64,000 nucleotides of DNA from a virus. The DNA lies in IMG/VR virus record IMGVR_UViG_3300045996_002337, positions 62,001 through 126,000 of that record; one strand, given 5' to 3'. Both the position numbers and the translations under genes were made by a program. Below, piece after piece: positions 26,829-34,906 of the stretch (positions are counted from its first letter, which is position 1; each line of letters begins with the position of its first letter). The notes under the pieces were generated by a model. That model had not been told where the DNA came from, did not search any database, and saw only the letters and a program-made list of their open reading frames with translations.

Positions 26829-29129
26829 TTATACGGTGCTGTCGGTTGGCTTTGGAAACTTAGCCTTCTTGACATCAGGGTTGCGTTTGCGTTTCACAAC
26901 CTTGCGCGCCTTGTTAGGCATGGCGGGTGTGTTTGAGGCGGTGTCAGCGCTTTTTGTCGCAACCTCTAGTGAAGATCCTTGATTTTGCGGCGTCGAATCA
27001 CCATCGTCTTCAACCAGCGAGTTTACTTCAGCGAGCAGTTTCATTTCCTGAACCATTTGATCATTTTCTCCGTTCGCATTCAACAGAAGCTCTTCTTGAA
27101 TCGCCTTCAATCGAATGAACAACGGTGAAGTTGGGATGAATTGCTGCACGTAGTAGTACAGCTTTGCAATCGTTTTAACCTGCTTATCATGCGAAAGGGC
27201 CTCAAAATCGAACACCCCGTCAAGCAGGGTATTTATACGGTCGACATTGAGTCCCTCGAACTGCTGCAGAAGCTTAAGCGTTTTCTTGTGGTCTGACCAA
27301 TCAATTGGGACATCCTTGCCAAAGCTCAGGTCCATGTGTAAGTATCGGGCGGCGGCAGCAGGCGCACGTCGCGCCACCTTGTAGATCTGCTGAGAGTTTT
27401 TGTTACCAATGAGCTTCTTAACAGCCGGCTGAGATGCTCTCCAGACTGGATAACCCCAAAAATTGAGGGGAGACATTTCCTTGCTCCAACTTGTGAGCTT
27501 GTAATTTGTCTTGTCCTTTAGCATGCGAAGGCCCTTGGCGTCCTTCGTTGCATAGATGATTACCGACATCATTACGGTGGCAAGGTAGATGTTAAGGATA
27601 GTCCAGGCATCCTTGCCAGAGTACCGCGCTTTGTCCGTGTCGTACTTTGATTCGAACAGAAGACCTTCAGCAACCGGCTCAGAATCACCGACGGTGTGAA
27701 CAGCTTTGGCATGGTGCCCGTACAAAACCGCAATCACTTGTGCAACGGTTTTTGTCTTTTTGATCTTGTCAAACAGCTCAAGAATGTTACGGCGAGATTC
27801 AGCAAATGCTAGAAGGGTACGCTTCTCAATTTCGGGGGTGATACCAATCACCCTACCATTCTTTAACTTCAGGCGAAATTCATCCTTGTGTTCCTTGAAG
27901 TCCTCTAGGAGGGTCTTCAGGTCCATGGCTGCGCGCTGAACGAGTGCGAGGATCTTACGTTTGGCGCCAAGAAAATCATCAATTTCAAGCTGCGCTGAAA
28001 AGGCCTTGACCGTATCAACGGGAGTTGCTCCCTTAACGGCTGCAAACGCCCGCTTCGCAGTACCTCCGCGAGATAGCTCCGCGTTGCCCAGAAGATCTGC
28101 GATGCTGATCTTCATGTTGCCCAAGATTCCGCCCCGCGCTTCAAGTGGTGCATTTGGGTCCAGTGTTTTAACAACACCAGAGATTTGATTTCGAATTGCG
28201 TGATTGAAGGAATTGATCGTCGTGAAGTTGTCCTTGTCAACTAGCTTGATCAGCTCACCATTTGTTGGATCGCGTAGAACGACACCTTCAATTCCCACAT
28301 CTTCGTCTGAAGTCAAGTCACTATCTGACAGCGCAGGTTTAATCTTGCTGACGTAATTGTCGAGGAGTTCTTTTTTGACGGGCAGCTTGAAATCCGTCAT
28401 GATCTTAGCGGTAATCTCTGCCTTCTTGTCCTTGGCCTGCGGCCGCACGTCGACTTTAATAGAGCCGAGCGACGTGAAAAGCAGATCACCATTCGTCAGC
28501 TCAACACCTTCAACACCTGCTGGCTCATTCAAAAACTTTTCAAGTGCATCGAGGTGAGAGGTGAGGTTGATGTCCTTCAGCTTAGAAGGATCAACGCGTT
28601 GGGCACCAGTGAACTGGAATGTAACTTCCGTTGGGTGAATGTCGAGATTCTCACCATCGGTTGTAACAACAATGTTAGCCTGAACCTTAACAGAGGTTCC
28701 ACCCAGGGCTGTAGAAAGCTGGTCAGCGATTACGTCAGGTGTTCCATTAACACCACGCAGAAAGGCGATGTAGGACTTCCCCTCTGCTCCGTATGTGACG
28801 GCATTAGGCTGGCGCCCGTAGAGCACCTCAGCCTCAACCATTTGCCCTGGTTGCATGATTCGATTGATGTCTTCAATTCGTGCTTCCATGGCAGCGTGAG
28901 CCGAGCGAAAGCCGTTGTACGCACCAAAGTTTGGGTACTCGGCTTCAGCATAGAAGCGTTTGGCCTGAGCCCGCTTTCCTTCACGAGAGGTGAAGAACTT
29001 GCCATCTTCATCTCGTCCTAGCCAGAGATTTGCGCCATCAAGTTTTTCACTGGCGTGAAAGGAGGCAATGTTTCGAACTGCCTTGATGAAAGCTGGTAAA
29101 GCGAGGTCTTCTAGGTGCTGAATCGACAT
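26829..29129 (-). CDS. ligase-like nucleotidyltransferase fused to a long C-terminal region
   Basis: 766 residues under a late promoter box. Residues about 20-310 have ligase/capping nucleotidyltransferase motifs: I, SEKLDGANL (Lys29); Ia, FTSREGKR; III, MVEAEVLYG; IV, IEGVVLRD (Glu281); V, IKLVDKDNF. This fits an RNA/DNA ligase-type enzyme that forms a Lys-AMP. Residues 310-766 are helical, without known domain, with an internal LLFES (490-494) that mimics the leader motif and a basic C-terminus (ARKVVKRKRN). In a late operon with leader-bearing head proteins, so possibly a packaged repair enzyme. Substrate unknown. Confidence 0.72.
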   Translation of the reverse strand: MSIQHLEDLALPAFIKAVRNIASFHASEKLDGANLWLGRDEDGKFFTSREGKRAQAKRFYAEAEYPNFGAYNGFRSAHAAMEARIEDINRIMQPGQMVEAEVLYGRQPNAVTYGAEGKSYIAFLRGVNGTPDVIADQLSTALGGTSVKVQANIVVTTDGENLDIHPTEVTFQFTGAQRVDPSKLKDINLTSHLDALEKFLNEPAGVEGVELTNGDLLFTSLGSIKVDVRPQAKDKKAEITAKIMTDFKLPVKKELLDNYVSKIKPALSDSDLTSDEDVGIEGVVLRDPTNGELIKLVDKDNFTTINSFNHAIRNQISGVVKTLDPNAPLEARGGILGNMKISIADLLGNAELSRGGTAKRAFAAVKGATPVDTVKAFSAQLEIDDFLGAKRKILALVQRAAMDLKTLLEDFKEHKDEFRLKLKNGRVIGITPEIEKRTLLAFAESRRNILELFDKIKKTKTVAQVIAVLYGHHAKAVHTVGDSEPVAEGLLFESKYDTDKARYSGKDAWTILNIYLATVMMSVIIYATKDAKGLRMLKDKTNYKLTSWSKEMSPLNFWGYPVWRASQPAVKKLIGNKNSQQIYKVARRAPAAAARYLHMDLSFGKDVPIDWSDHKKTLKLLQQFEGLNVDRINTLLDGVFDFEALSHDKQVKTIAKLYYYVQQFIPTSPLFIRLKAIQEELLLNANGENDQMVQEMKLLAEVNSLVEDDGDSTPQNQGSSLEVATKSADTASNTPAMPNKARKVVKRKRNPDVKKAKFPKPTDSTV
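27230..27237 (-). promoter_or_regulatory. internal perfect late box TATAAATA (candidate)
   Basis: A perfect TATAAATA on the - strand inside the nucleotidyltransferase gene, about 410 nt before ATG 26819. It could boost the 975-residue protein, but it may also be chance within codons. Confidence 0.3.
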
Positions 29130-29151
29130 ATTTTCAGATAGAGTTACGGCC

Positions 29152-29159
29152 TATTTATG
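29152..29159 (-). promoter_or_regulatory. T4-type late promoter box CATAAATA
   Basis: 22 nt upstream of ATG 29129 and immediately after the terminator of the preceding unit; likely drives the 26829-21934 operon. Confidence 0.72.
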
Positions 29160-29164
29160 GCAAA

Positions 29165-29190
29165 AGGGTAAGAGTGTTACCTCTTACCCT
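29165..29190 (-). terminator. intrinsic terminator
   Basis: Ten-base-pair stem (AGGGTAAGAG / CTCTTACCCT) with a six-base loop, ending in CCCTTTTG on the - strand, 5 nt after the stop of the 102-residue gene. Directly followed by a late promoter. Confidence 0.82.
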
Positions 29191-29194
29191 CATG

Positions 29195-29503
29195 TCAGAA
29201 AGGAATACCTTCTGGATCCTGTGGATCGATCCCGTTGGCCCGGCAAAGGGCCTTAAGTCTTTCAACCTGAGTTTCTAGCGAATAGATTGTTTGATGTAAC
29301 TCATGTCGATAATTCTTTACTCCATTGTCAGGATAAAAGATAGACCGCCAAGTTTCAATTCGTTCTCGAAAGAACTCCTGTGTCGCAGGATCACGAATTT
29401 CATCAACGGCGTGGTCGAAGTCATGAACGCAACGACGGCCCGCCTTGATAGAGAGCTGAAGCATCTCAGCAAGCTCTTCCTTCGGATCATGCGCTGGAAT
29501 CAC
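29195..29503 (-). CDS. uncharacterised small helical protein
   Basis: 102 residues from GTG 29503, which overlaps the upstream stop as GTGA. Mostly helical and charged (EELAEMLQLSIKAGRRC, HELHQTIYSLETQVERLK coiled coil). No family recognised. Forms a two-gene late unit with the 86-residue gene and ends at a clear terminator. Confidence 0.7.
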   Translation of the reverse strand: MIPAHDPKEELAEMLQLSIKAGRRCVHDFDHAVDEIRDPATQEFFRERIETWRSIFYPDNGVKNYRHELHQTIYSLETQVERLKALCRANGIDPQDPEGIPF

Positions 29504-29760
29504 TCAGCCGCCCCATTCGCGCTCTTTGCGGCGCTCTGCGCTGCGGCAGCCTGCTTCTCTGCCAGTTCCTTCTTCACGGCCTCGGTGATCTGAGCACCGA
29601 CCTGCTGAATTGCGGCCTGCGTCTTCATGACCTCAAGCTGCTGATCTTGCAACTGACCATTGAACTTGTTGTAAATCGCCACAGCTTGTTGAACACCTTG
29701 GCTGAATTGTGAGACATCGTAGCTGATGCCATCGAGATTGATTGTGCGTGGTTGTTCCAT
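29500..29760 (-). CDS. DUF6447-like small phage protein
   Basis: 86 residues. The start INLDGISYDVSQFSQGVQQ followed by a Gln/Ala-rich helix resembles the small phage proteins I recall as DUF6447 (family name from memory). The C-terminus is Ala/Lys rich. Late promoter box 34 nt upstream. Function unknown. Confidence 0.7.
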   Translation of the reverse strand: MEQPRTINLDGISYDVSQFSQGVQQAVAIYNKFNGQLQDQQLEVMKTQAAIQQVGAQITEAVKKELAEKQAAAAQSAAKSANGAAE

Positions 29761-29794
29761 GAGAAACTCCTATTGGTATGGTTATGGTGCGGGA

Positions 29795-29802
29795 TATTTA
29801 TC
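29795..29802 (-). promoter_or_regulatory. T4-type late promoter box GATAAATA
   Basis: 34 nt upstream of ATG 29760; overlaps the last codon/stop of the helicase gene. Confidence 0.65.
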
Positions 29803-31162
29803 AGTCGACCTGGAACTTACGGGTCAGGTCACTGAGGCTCGGTTTCGGGGCTCCAGGCTTTACGCCTTGGATTGTTGGGCTGCTTTTCTTGTTGAACTGT
29901 AGATCTGTTCCCATGTCCGAGATCTTCAGGGTCGTCTTGTTCCAGGCCATTGTGACCTGCTTGGTGCCTGCATCAGAGTTACGTGCCTTTGGAAATTCGA
30001 AGCGGTACTCACCAGCCTCATGCATTGCATCAGTCTTCACGGTTGCGATCATCAAGTCAGACGTGTTCGTCTTGGATGAGCCACCTTGAACGTTACCTTG
30101 GTGCATCTTCTCGCCGTTATTGATCTTATCGGTTGCTCCCTTTTCAAGCTGCGATGCCGAGATCATGATGCAGTTGAAGTCCAAACCGATGGCTCGAACC
30201 TCCTGTGAGACGTACTTGTCATTCGTGAACATGTTGTCACCAGCACCGCGCTGAATCGGCGCCATGATGTCAAGATAGTCGACAATGATGAAGTCAGGGC
30301 GGAAGGCCTTGGTGGATTCAAGCTGCCGCAGGTAGGCGATGATGTCGTTCGCGGTGGTCGTGCCCTCGCGCATTCGCTTGATGAAGAACTTGGCACCTGT
30401 GCGTTCACCGAACAGCTCAATCTCATGGGCCACCTGGGCCTTGTTCATGTTGATCATGCCACTTGCGATGCGAGCGATCATCTGGTCGGTACGTCGAGCA
30501 ACCTTCTTGTCACGCATTTCAAGCGAAACGTAAACGCCGTTTAGCCCCTGCTCGAGCAAGTTTCGACCGAGGTTCAGCATCGAAACCGACTTGCCACCAC
30601 CAGATGGTGCGAGGAAGGTCACAAGTTCCTGTCGTCCAACACCGCCACCAATCACGTCGTCGACACTCTTCCAACCAGTAGAGATGACCGGATCCTCCGT
30701 CTCGTCGGATTCAAGACGCTGCAGTGGGTTGTCGAAGTAGTCGATGCCAAGGTCAGTCATCAGGCCAATCTCAGTCGCGGCCTTCATCTCGGCGACCATT
30801 CGACCGAGGTCACCAGTTTCGAAGTAGCCGTCCTTGCCGGTCGCCTTGCGAATCACCTCAATGCACGCTTGAAACTTGCAGAACTCGGCGATCTGCTCGG
30901 ACACAAACTCGATGTCCTGGCGTGGAAGCAGCACCTGGTCCGTTGGGAGCTTCGTTGCCGCCTTGAAGACGCTTTCGGCTGGAACTGCGCGGTACTCTTG
31001 GAAATACTCTTGAATGAACTTGACGCCCTTTGCAAGGTGCGGGTCAAAAAATGACGGGCGAATAAGGTTGTTCACCCGAGCAAACAGCTCAGGGTTTGAA
31101 AGCATCGAGTTGATGTAGAGACGCTGTGCGTCCTCGTCTAAAAGTGGTACGTTGTTGTTCAA
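29801..31162 (-). CDS. 41: replicative DNA helicase (T4 gp41/DnaB type)
   Basis: 453 residues. The RecA-type core has Walker A APSGGGKS (185-192), a FIIVDYLDIM Walker B strand, and a downstream ISASQLEKG motif followed by a S-S-K-T-N-T-S-D loop, as in DnaB helicases. The N-terminal 150 residues match the DnaB/gp41 helical domain. The start is TTG 31162, supported by an AGGAGA ribosome site. It would unwind DNA 5' to 3' at the fork with the primase encoded 3 bases upstream. Confidence 0.88.
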   Translation of the reverse strand: MNNNVPLLDEDAQRLYINSMLSNPELFARVNNLIRPSFFDPHLAKGVKFIQEYFQEYRAVPAESVFKAATKLPTDQVLLPRQDIEFVSEQIAEFCKFQACIEVIRKATGKDGYFETGDLGRMVAEMKAATEIGLMTDLGIDYFDNPLQRLESDETEDPVISTGWKSVDDVIGGGVGRQELVTFLAPSGGGKSVSMLNLGRNLLEQGLNGVYVSLEMRDKKVARRTDQMIARIASGMINMNKAQVAHEIELFGERTGAKFFIKRMREGTTTANDIIAYLRQLESTKAFRPDFIIVDYLDIMAPIQRGAGDNMFTNDKYVSQEVRAIGLDFNCIMISASQLEKGATDKINNGEKMHQGNVQGGSSKTNTSDLMIATVKTDAMHEAGEYRFEFPKARNSDAGTKQVTMAWNKTTLKISDMGTDLQFNKKSSPTIQGVKPGAPKPSLSDLTRKFQVD

Positions 31163-31164
31163 GT

Positions 31165-32178
31165 CTATCTTCTCCTCAGTCTATCTTCCAAGCCCCAAAG
31201 GTTGAGCTCGATAGAAGATTGTAACTTATTGTCTGGGTGGCGCGCGTTCTTTAGCAGGCTGTAGGCGGTGAATGGTAGACCGTAATTCTCTACTGACTCA
31301 TTGATGTCATTGACGCGATTATCAACTGTCGTAATCTCCCAACCATTTTCGAGCACCTGCTGGGACAGCGAATCACCCTGTGAATCGCGGTCTCGTACAA
31401 ATATGAGGCGGCGCCTAGTTCTCTTCAGAATTTCTATCTTAGCGGCGTTCAGTGAAGCGCCCATGATAGAGATACCATCGACGAGGATGGCGTTGAAAAC
31501 ACCTTCTGTCACGAACAAAGGAGCTTCCTCATACGAGTGGAGCTTGTCGTAGCCGTAGATGACTGCATCCTTTGAGACGACGCAGTTGAGGTAGCGGGGC
31601 TTGACGTCGTTGTCAATCGCTCTCGCCTGCCAATAAATGAGCTTGCCATCTCTCCAATAAGGAATGATGACCCGGCGAAGCATCTTTGGATCCAGGCTAA
31701 AGTAAAACTGCGTCTCAAGCGGATCGATGCGCCTAGCGATAAGGTACTCAAGAAGTGGCTCTTGAAAATCTTCTAGACCCTCACTTAACAGAGGGCGGGT
31801 ACGATCTGGAAACGCCACCTCTGGGGTGAAAAGCTTTACCTTTGTGAGGCTTTCAGATGTGATTTCTTTTTCTGTCTTTTCGGCAGGATTCAGAAAAATT
31901 GAAGACGTCAGCTCACGAAGGTCCTCACGAGAGATGCCGAAAGCCTCAAGGATTTCCTTGGCGTTGCGAGACAGCTTGCCTGTGCCTTCTTCGTAACGAA
32001 AGCGCGCGGAACAATTCCAGCAGCTGTAGCCCGTGGTGTCGCCATCAAACTTGAACCCACCGCGCTCACTGTGATCGTTGCAGACAGGGCAGCGTAGATT
32101 GTAGAAGCCCGTTGAACTGAGCTTTCCCAAGCTTACGCGTTGTTGAATGATGTCTGCTAATGACTTTTGTTCGATCAT
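31165..32178 (-). CDS. 61: DNA primase (T4 gp61 type)
   Basis: 337 residues. N-terminal zinc ribbon CPVC (30-33) and CWNC (53-56), then a TOPRIM domain with LFVTEGVFNA and LIFVRDRDSQGD acidic motifs. Length matches T4 gp61 (342). Synthesises primers on the lagging strand with the adjacent helicase. Upstream of ATG 32178 is a TACAAT box only five bases away, so a leaderless or near-leaderless transcript is possible. Confidence 0.88.
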   Translation of the reverse strand: MIEQKSLADIIQQRVSLGKLSSTGFYNLRCPVCNDHSERGGFKFDGDTTGYSCWNCSARFRYEEGTGKLSRNAKEILEAFGISREDLRELTSSIFLNPAEKTEKEITSESLTKVKLFTPEVAFPDRTRPLLSEGLEDFQEPLLEYLIARRIDPLETQFYFSLDPKMLRRVIIPYWRDGKLIYWQARAIDNDVKPRYLNCVVSKDAVIYGYDKLHSYEEAPLFVTEGVFNAILVDGISIMGASLNAAKIEILKRTRRRLIFVRDRDSQGDSLSQQVLENGWEITTVDNRVNDINESVENYGLPFTAYSLLKNARHPDNKLQSSIELNLWGLEDRLRRR

Positions 32179-32183
32179 GCTTC

Positions 32184-32204
32184 ATTGTAACACCAGTGGA
32201 ACCT
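32184..32204 (-). promoter_or_regulatory. candidate middle promoter AGGTTC-N9-TACAAT
   Basis: On the - strand, AGGTTC (32199-32204) and TACAAT (32184-32189) are 9 nt apart. The same pair occurs before the clamp and NUDIX genes. The predicted +1 falls at or next to ATG 32178. Confidence 0.45.
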
Positions 32205-32231
32205 GGGTTAAACCTGAAGCTCGAATGCAGG

Positions 32232-32318
32232 TTAGACGCGCTTAACGATTTTCTTGCCACCAGAGCCTGGCTCTTCTAGCTTGCCGGCGCGCTTCGGCTC
32301 TAGTTCTGCTACTTTCAT
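32232..32318 (-). CDS. 28-residue protein with the cassette leader
   Basis: ATG 32318 lies inside the previous stop (ATGA). The product begins MKVAELEPKR, nearly the same as the MKVAELFEAE leader of the gene before it, then a short Gly/Lys tail ending KKIVKRV. Below usual ORF size limits, but the overlap pattern and leader continuity make it credible. Either a minimal packaged peptide or the remnant of a deleted member. Confidence 0.55.
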   Translation of the reverse strand: MKVAELEPKRAGKLEEPGSGGKKIVKRV

Positions 32319-32668
32319 GAGTCACTGTCGATGCTTTTTACAGCCGCGAGATCCTTTAGCTTGATCTCTTTTTCATCATGATTATCACCAGTGATGAGAC
32401 GTACTGAAGCCGGTCGATAGCGCTTCGACCATGTAACAACTGGGGCGTCACTCATATTGGCCGGGTGTTCGCCCTTACGCATTAGGTAAATCGCACCGTA
32501 AAGATCTTCGTCATATTCGCCAAACTCATTGTTAAGCAGATCGACAATGTCAAGCTTGAAGCGCTTAGCAAATGCCTCGAGAATGTCAAGAACGAGACGT
32601 TCCTTTTCGTACGCGTTGAGCTTAGGTTTGGACGTTTTTTCGGCTTCGAATAGTTCTGCTACTTTCAT
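32315..32668 (-). CDS. leader-bearing small protein (MKVAELFE)
   Basis: 117 residues. N-terminal MKVAELFEAEK leader with an L-F-E|A site; the rest is acidic and helical with a KKRYRPASVRL-like basic strand near the C-terminus (WSKRYRPASVRLI). No family recognised. ATGA overlaps on both sides place it in the five-gene coupled cassette under the late box at 34077. Inferred internal head protein. Confidence 0.68.
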   Translation of the reverse strand: MKVAELFEAEKTSKPKLNAYEKERLVLDILEAFAKRFKLDIVDLLNNEFGEYDEDLYGAIYLMRKGEHPANMSDAPVVTWSKRYRPASVRLITGDNHDEKEIKLKDLAAVKSIDSDS

Positions 32669-33102
32669 CGGTTACTTTTAGAAAGGATGTACTCCATGTT
32701 TCCGTACTTGTCTTCGGTTTTCTTTAACTTGAAGCCAAGCTCGCTCGCTGCTCTCTTGAGCAAACGGTCATAGAGGCGTTCACGAGAGGCCGATTCGCCA
32801 TCAATCACTACTATGAGAAGCTCTGGTTTTACGCCGCTAATAAGACGTTTCACAAACTCCGCTGCATAACTGAAGACTTCGAACTCATTACCGGATCCAG
32901 TTGCCTCAAGCTCTCCGTATTCGTCGAAGTAGATTGCCCAAGAGTTCTCTGGATAATTTCTGTCTTCTTCCGGATCAGGCTGAATCTTCAGCGCACCGAA
33001 GTTGATGGCACGATCGCCGATGGTGACAGTTGAGCTAACCTTGTCCGCCGTAAATTTGACGTCCATCTCTTTGGCTGACTTGAAGAGTTCTTGTAGTTTC
33101 AT
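32665..33102 (-). CDS. leader-bearing small protein (MKLQELFK)
   Basis: 145 residues. Leader MKLQELFKSAK: the L-x-E glutamate is Lys here, so cleavage at that exact site would not be expected although ELF is retained. The rest is an alpha/beta domain with ELLIVVIDGESASRERLYDRL. No known family. Coupled by ATGA on both sides. Confidence 0.68.
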   Translation of the reverse strand: MKLQELFKSAKEMDVKFTADKVSSTVTIGDRAINFGALKIQPDPEEDRNYPENSWAIYFDEYGELEATGSGNEFEVFSYAAEFVKRLISGVKPELLIVVIDGESASRERLYDRLLKRAASELGFKLKKTEDKYGNMEYILSKSNR

Positions 33103-33575
33103 TTGTCAACTTTCACGACCGAATGACCTTTGATTTTGAATTGATCAGGGTCAAATAGAATGTATGCCTCAATCTGCTCGTTCTCTAGCGCATCAAACAC
33201 GTGGAGACTGTCATATCCCTCTTTTTTGAGCTGGGCCACGAACCGTGGAACATAAACTAAGTCAATTGGATTTGACCCATCATATTCACTGTGCTCGGCA
33301 ATTTCTTTACAGTAGAAATATGGCCTAAGGCTAAAATCAACGCCTGCACGCTCTGCCATCTCGAATAGGTCGCCATCATCAAGAGGATTGTTGACGCTTA
33401 ATTCGCCATGCAGCACGACGCCTTCGCCATTACCGCTATTTTCAATAGCGTACCATCTGGCGCCACTTTTTTCCAAAGTCACAAAAATCGGAGGCCGAAG
33501 ATTGGTCGTGGGTAGCTTGCCGGTGCCATGAAACGCCTTGAGTTTTTTGGCTTCAAATAGCTGTTCAAGTTTCAT
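33099..33575 (-). CDS. ADP-ribosyltransferase-like protein with MKLEQLFE leader
   Basis: 158 residues. After the leader MKLEQLFEAK come FHGTG (His16-Gly-Thr), IFVTLEKSGARWYA (Tyr42), a V-L-H-G-E-L strand with NNPLDDGDLF, GYDSLHVF and a final EQIEAYILFDPDQFKI. This order (H-G-T, F-x-T-x-x-x-x-A-x-x-Y-A, then Glu plus FDP) is that of the H-Y-E class of phage ADP-ribosyltransferase-like domains. Together with the leader it suggests an Alt-like enzyme injected with the DNA. Catalysis is not proven by motifs alone. Confidence 0.66.
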   Translation of the reverse strand: MKLEQLFEAKKLKAFHGTGKLPTTNLRPPIFVTLEKSGARWYAIENSGNGEGVVLHGELSVNNPLDDGDLFEMAERAGVDFSLRPYFYCKEIAEHSEYDGSNPIDLVYVPRFVAQLKKEGYDSLHVFDALENEQIEAYILFDPDQFKIKGHSVVKVDK

Positions 33576-34054
33576 TTATATCCAGTGAAAACGAGCTTCT
33601 TTGGATTCTTGTCATCGCGCATGACCTTAAATGTCTGCATGTCACTCACGGGTTCTCCACGAATCCCGATATCGTCTTCTTCTGACCATTCAAACGTGGC
33701 CCGAATCGTGGCAACTGCAACGTCCTGCCCGCTCTCCAATGTAATCTCGCTGTGGCTGATGATTGAAAGATCGTCCATCCGGCCACCAAAAATATCCTTA
33801 GCAATTTTCTCGATCTCGGCTGCATCATCAGCCGAAATTTTGGTCCATGGCCAAAGTGTATCGTAGTCATCGAACCCCGATTTTTCCCATTTTTCCGTCC
33901 ACCACTGAGGCGAATACTTAGCCGGCTTGGCCTTCTTAGCTGTCTTCTCTTTCCAAGCCTTGGCTTCAGCGGAGTTGGCGTCTTTGAAACGCTTCTCAAC
34001 GCCGTCAGCAGATTTGACTACGTACATTCCTTCAAACAGATCTGATACTTTCAT
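33572..34054 (-). CDS. leader-bearing small protein (MKVSDLFE)
   Basis: 160 residues from ATG 34054; a TTG four codons upstream is possible but would hide the leader. Leader MKVSDLFEG has an L-F-E|G site. Residues 20-60 are Lys/Ala rich and basic, followed by a Trp-rich stretch (SPQWWTEKWEKSGFDDYDTLWPW) and a beta domain. First gene of the cassette, 22 nt after a late promoter box. Function unknown; packaged protein inferred. Confidence 0.68.
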   Translation of the reverse strand: MKVSDLFEGMYVVKSADGVEKRFKDANSAEAKAWKEKTAKKAKPAKYSPQWWTEKWEKSGFDDYDTLWPWTKISADDAAEIEKIAKDIFGGRMDDLSIISHSEITLESGQDVAVATIRATFEWSEEDDIGIRGEPVSDMQTFKVMRDDKNPKKLVFTGYK

Positions 34055-34076
34055 GAGGCGCCCCAATGTGTTCGTT

Positions 34077-34084
34077 TATTTATG
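34077..34084 (-). promoter_or_regulatory. T4-type late promoter box CATAAATA
   Basis: 22 nt upstream of ATG 34054; overlaps the last codons of the preceding small gene. Drives the leader cassette. Confidence 0.7.
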
Positions 34085-34277
34085 CATCTGGAAGAACAGG
34101 GACCCATGGGGTTGACCGTCGCTCCATCTCATGACTTTGAAACCCGGAATACCCAGGAGTCATCGTCAGAACCTTATTGCAATCTGCACAGACTACAAAC
34201 ACGCTAGAGACCTGCCACTCACCCTCGGCAAAGACCTCAAAATCGCTTGTCACCTTATTCAGGTGAGCGCAGCTCAT
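34080..34277 (-). CDS. small zinc-binding-type protein
   Basis: 65 residues from ATG 34277, chosen for its ATGA overlap with the transglycosylase stop. M-S-C-A-H near the start and V-C-A-D-C at 34-38 form a possible C-H/C-C zinc site. No family recognised. Confidence 0.6.
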   Translation of the reverse strand: MSCAHLNKVTSDFEVFAEGEWQVSSVFVVCADCNKVLTMTPGYSGFQSHEMERRSTPWVPVLPDA

Positions 34278-34906
34278 TTTCGCCGCTTCCATGCAGCCAA
34301 CTTGGCTTCAGCGCCTAGGGCATAATGGAAGGTGTCATCGACGGCCTTCACACCACCCGGCCCACGGTTGTAGGCATTCACCAGTTCACGGCCGTGAAAC
34401 CCATATTGGACCTGAAGCATGCGAAGATACTTTGTGCCGACCTCGAGATTAAATTTCTCATTGAGGATCAAGTTGGCCTTGATTTCATCATCCGTGCGTG
34501 TGTGAAAGTCATACTTTGCCCAAAGGCCGGGGTAGCGAGCGAGGACATCTTTCGTGGCAGCCAGCTTAATTTGCATGGGGCCGAAGTAAGCCTCAGGTCC
34601 AGGGTTCGCTACCTTGTAGCTCTTTAGTCCACCCGCGTGCGTTTCCTGTAGAAGGACACTTTGCACAACCTCGGGGTTCTTGAATCCTTCGGCCTTAGCC
34701 AAAGAATACGCCATGTTGAGGAGGGCGCTCTGTTTGCTAGTCAGCGTGGTCGGGAGAAGCGTGGCCGCTTGACCTCCCATCGTCTTGCCAGGTTTTTCAG
34801 CGATTACAGCGGTCGGTGCAGGCGCTGGCAGAAGTTGGTAAAGCTCGTACGCTCCACTGATAACGCCTGCCGCAAACAACACCATGACGGCGATTACTTT
34901 TTTCAT
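34274..34906 (-). CDS. membrane-anchored or exported lytic transglycosylase (SLT-like)
   Basis: 210 residues. N-terminal signal or anchor (KKVIAVMVLFAAGVISGAY). The catalytic region has VVQSVLLQETHAGG (Glu), YFGPMQIKL and VNAYNRGPGGV, the E / G-x-M-Q / A-Y-N-x-G motifs of lysozyme-fold transglycosylases. It would cut peptidoglycan glycan strands from the periplasmic side, in lysis or DNA entry. Separate from the main lysin module. Confidence 0.8.
   Translation of the reverse strand: MKKVIAVMVLFAAGVISGAYELYQLLPAPAPTAVIAEKPGKTMGGQAATLLPTTLTSKQSALLNMAYSLAKAEGFKNPEVVQSVLLQETHAGGLKSYKVANPGPEAYFGPMQIKLAATKDVLARYPGLWAKYDFHTRTDDEIKANLILNEKFNLEVGTKYLRMLQVQYGFHGRELVNAYNRGPGGVKAVDDTFHYALGAEAKLAAWKRRK

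Noticed and set aside
32235-34066. Leader repeats as evidence of recent gene duplication
   Set aside because: Only the first 8-10 residues are shared; bodies are unrelated, so leader exchange fits better than whole-gene duplication.
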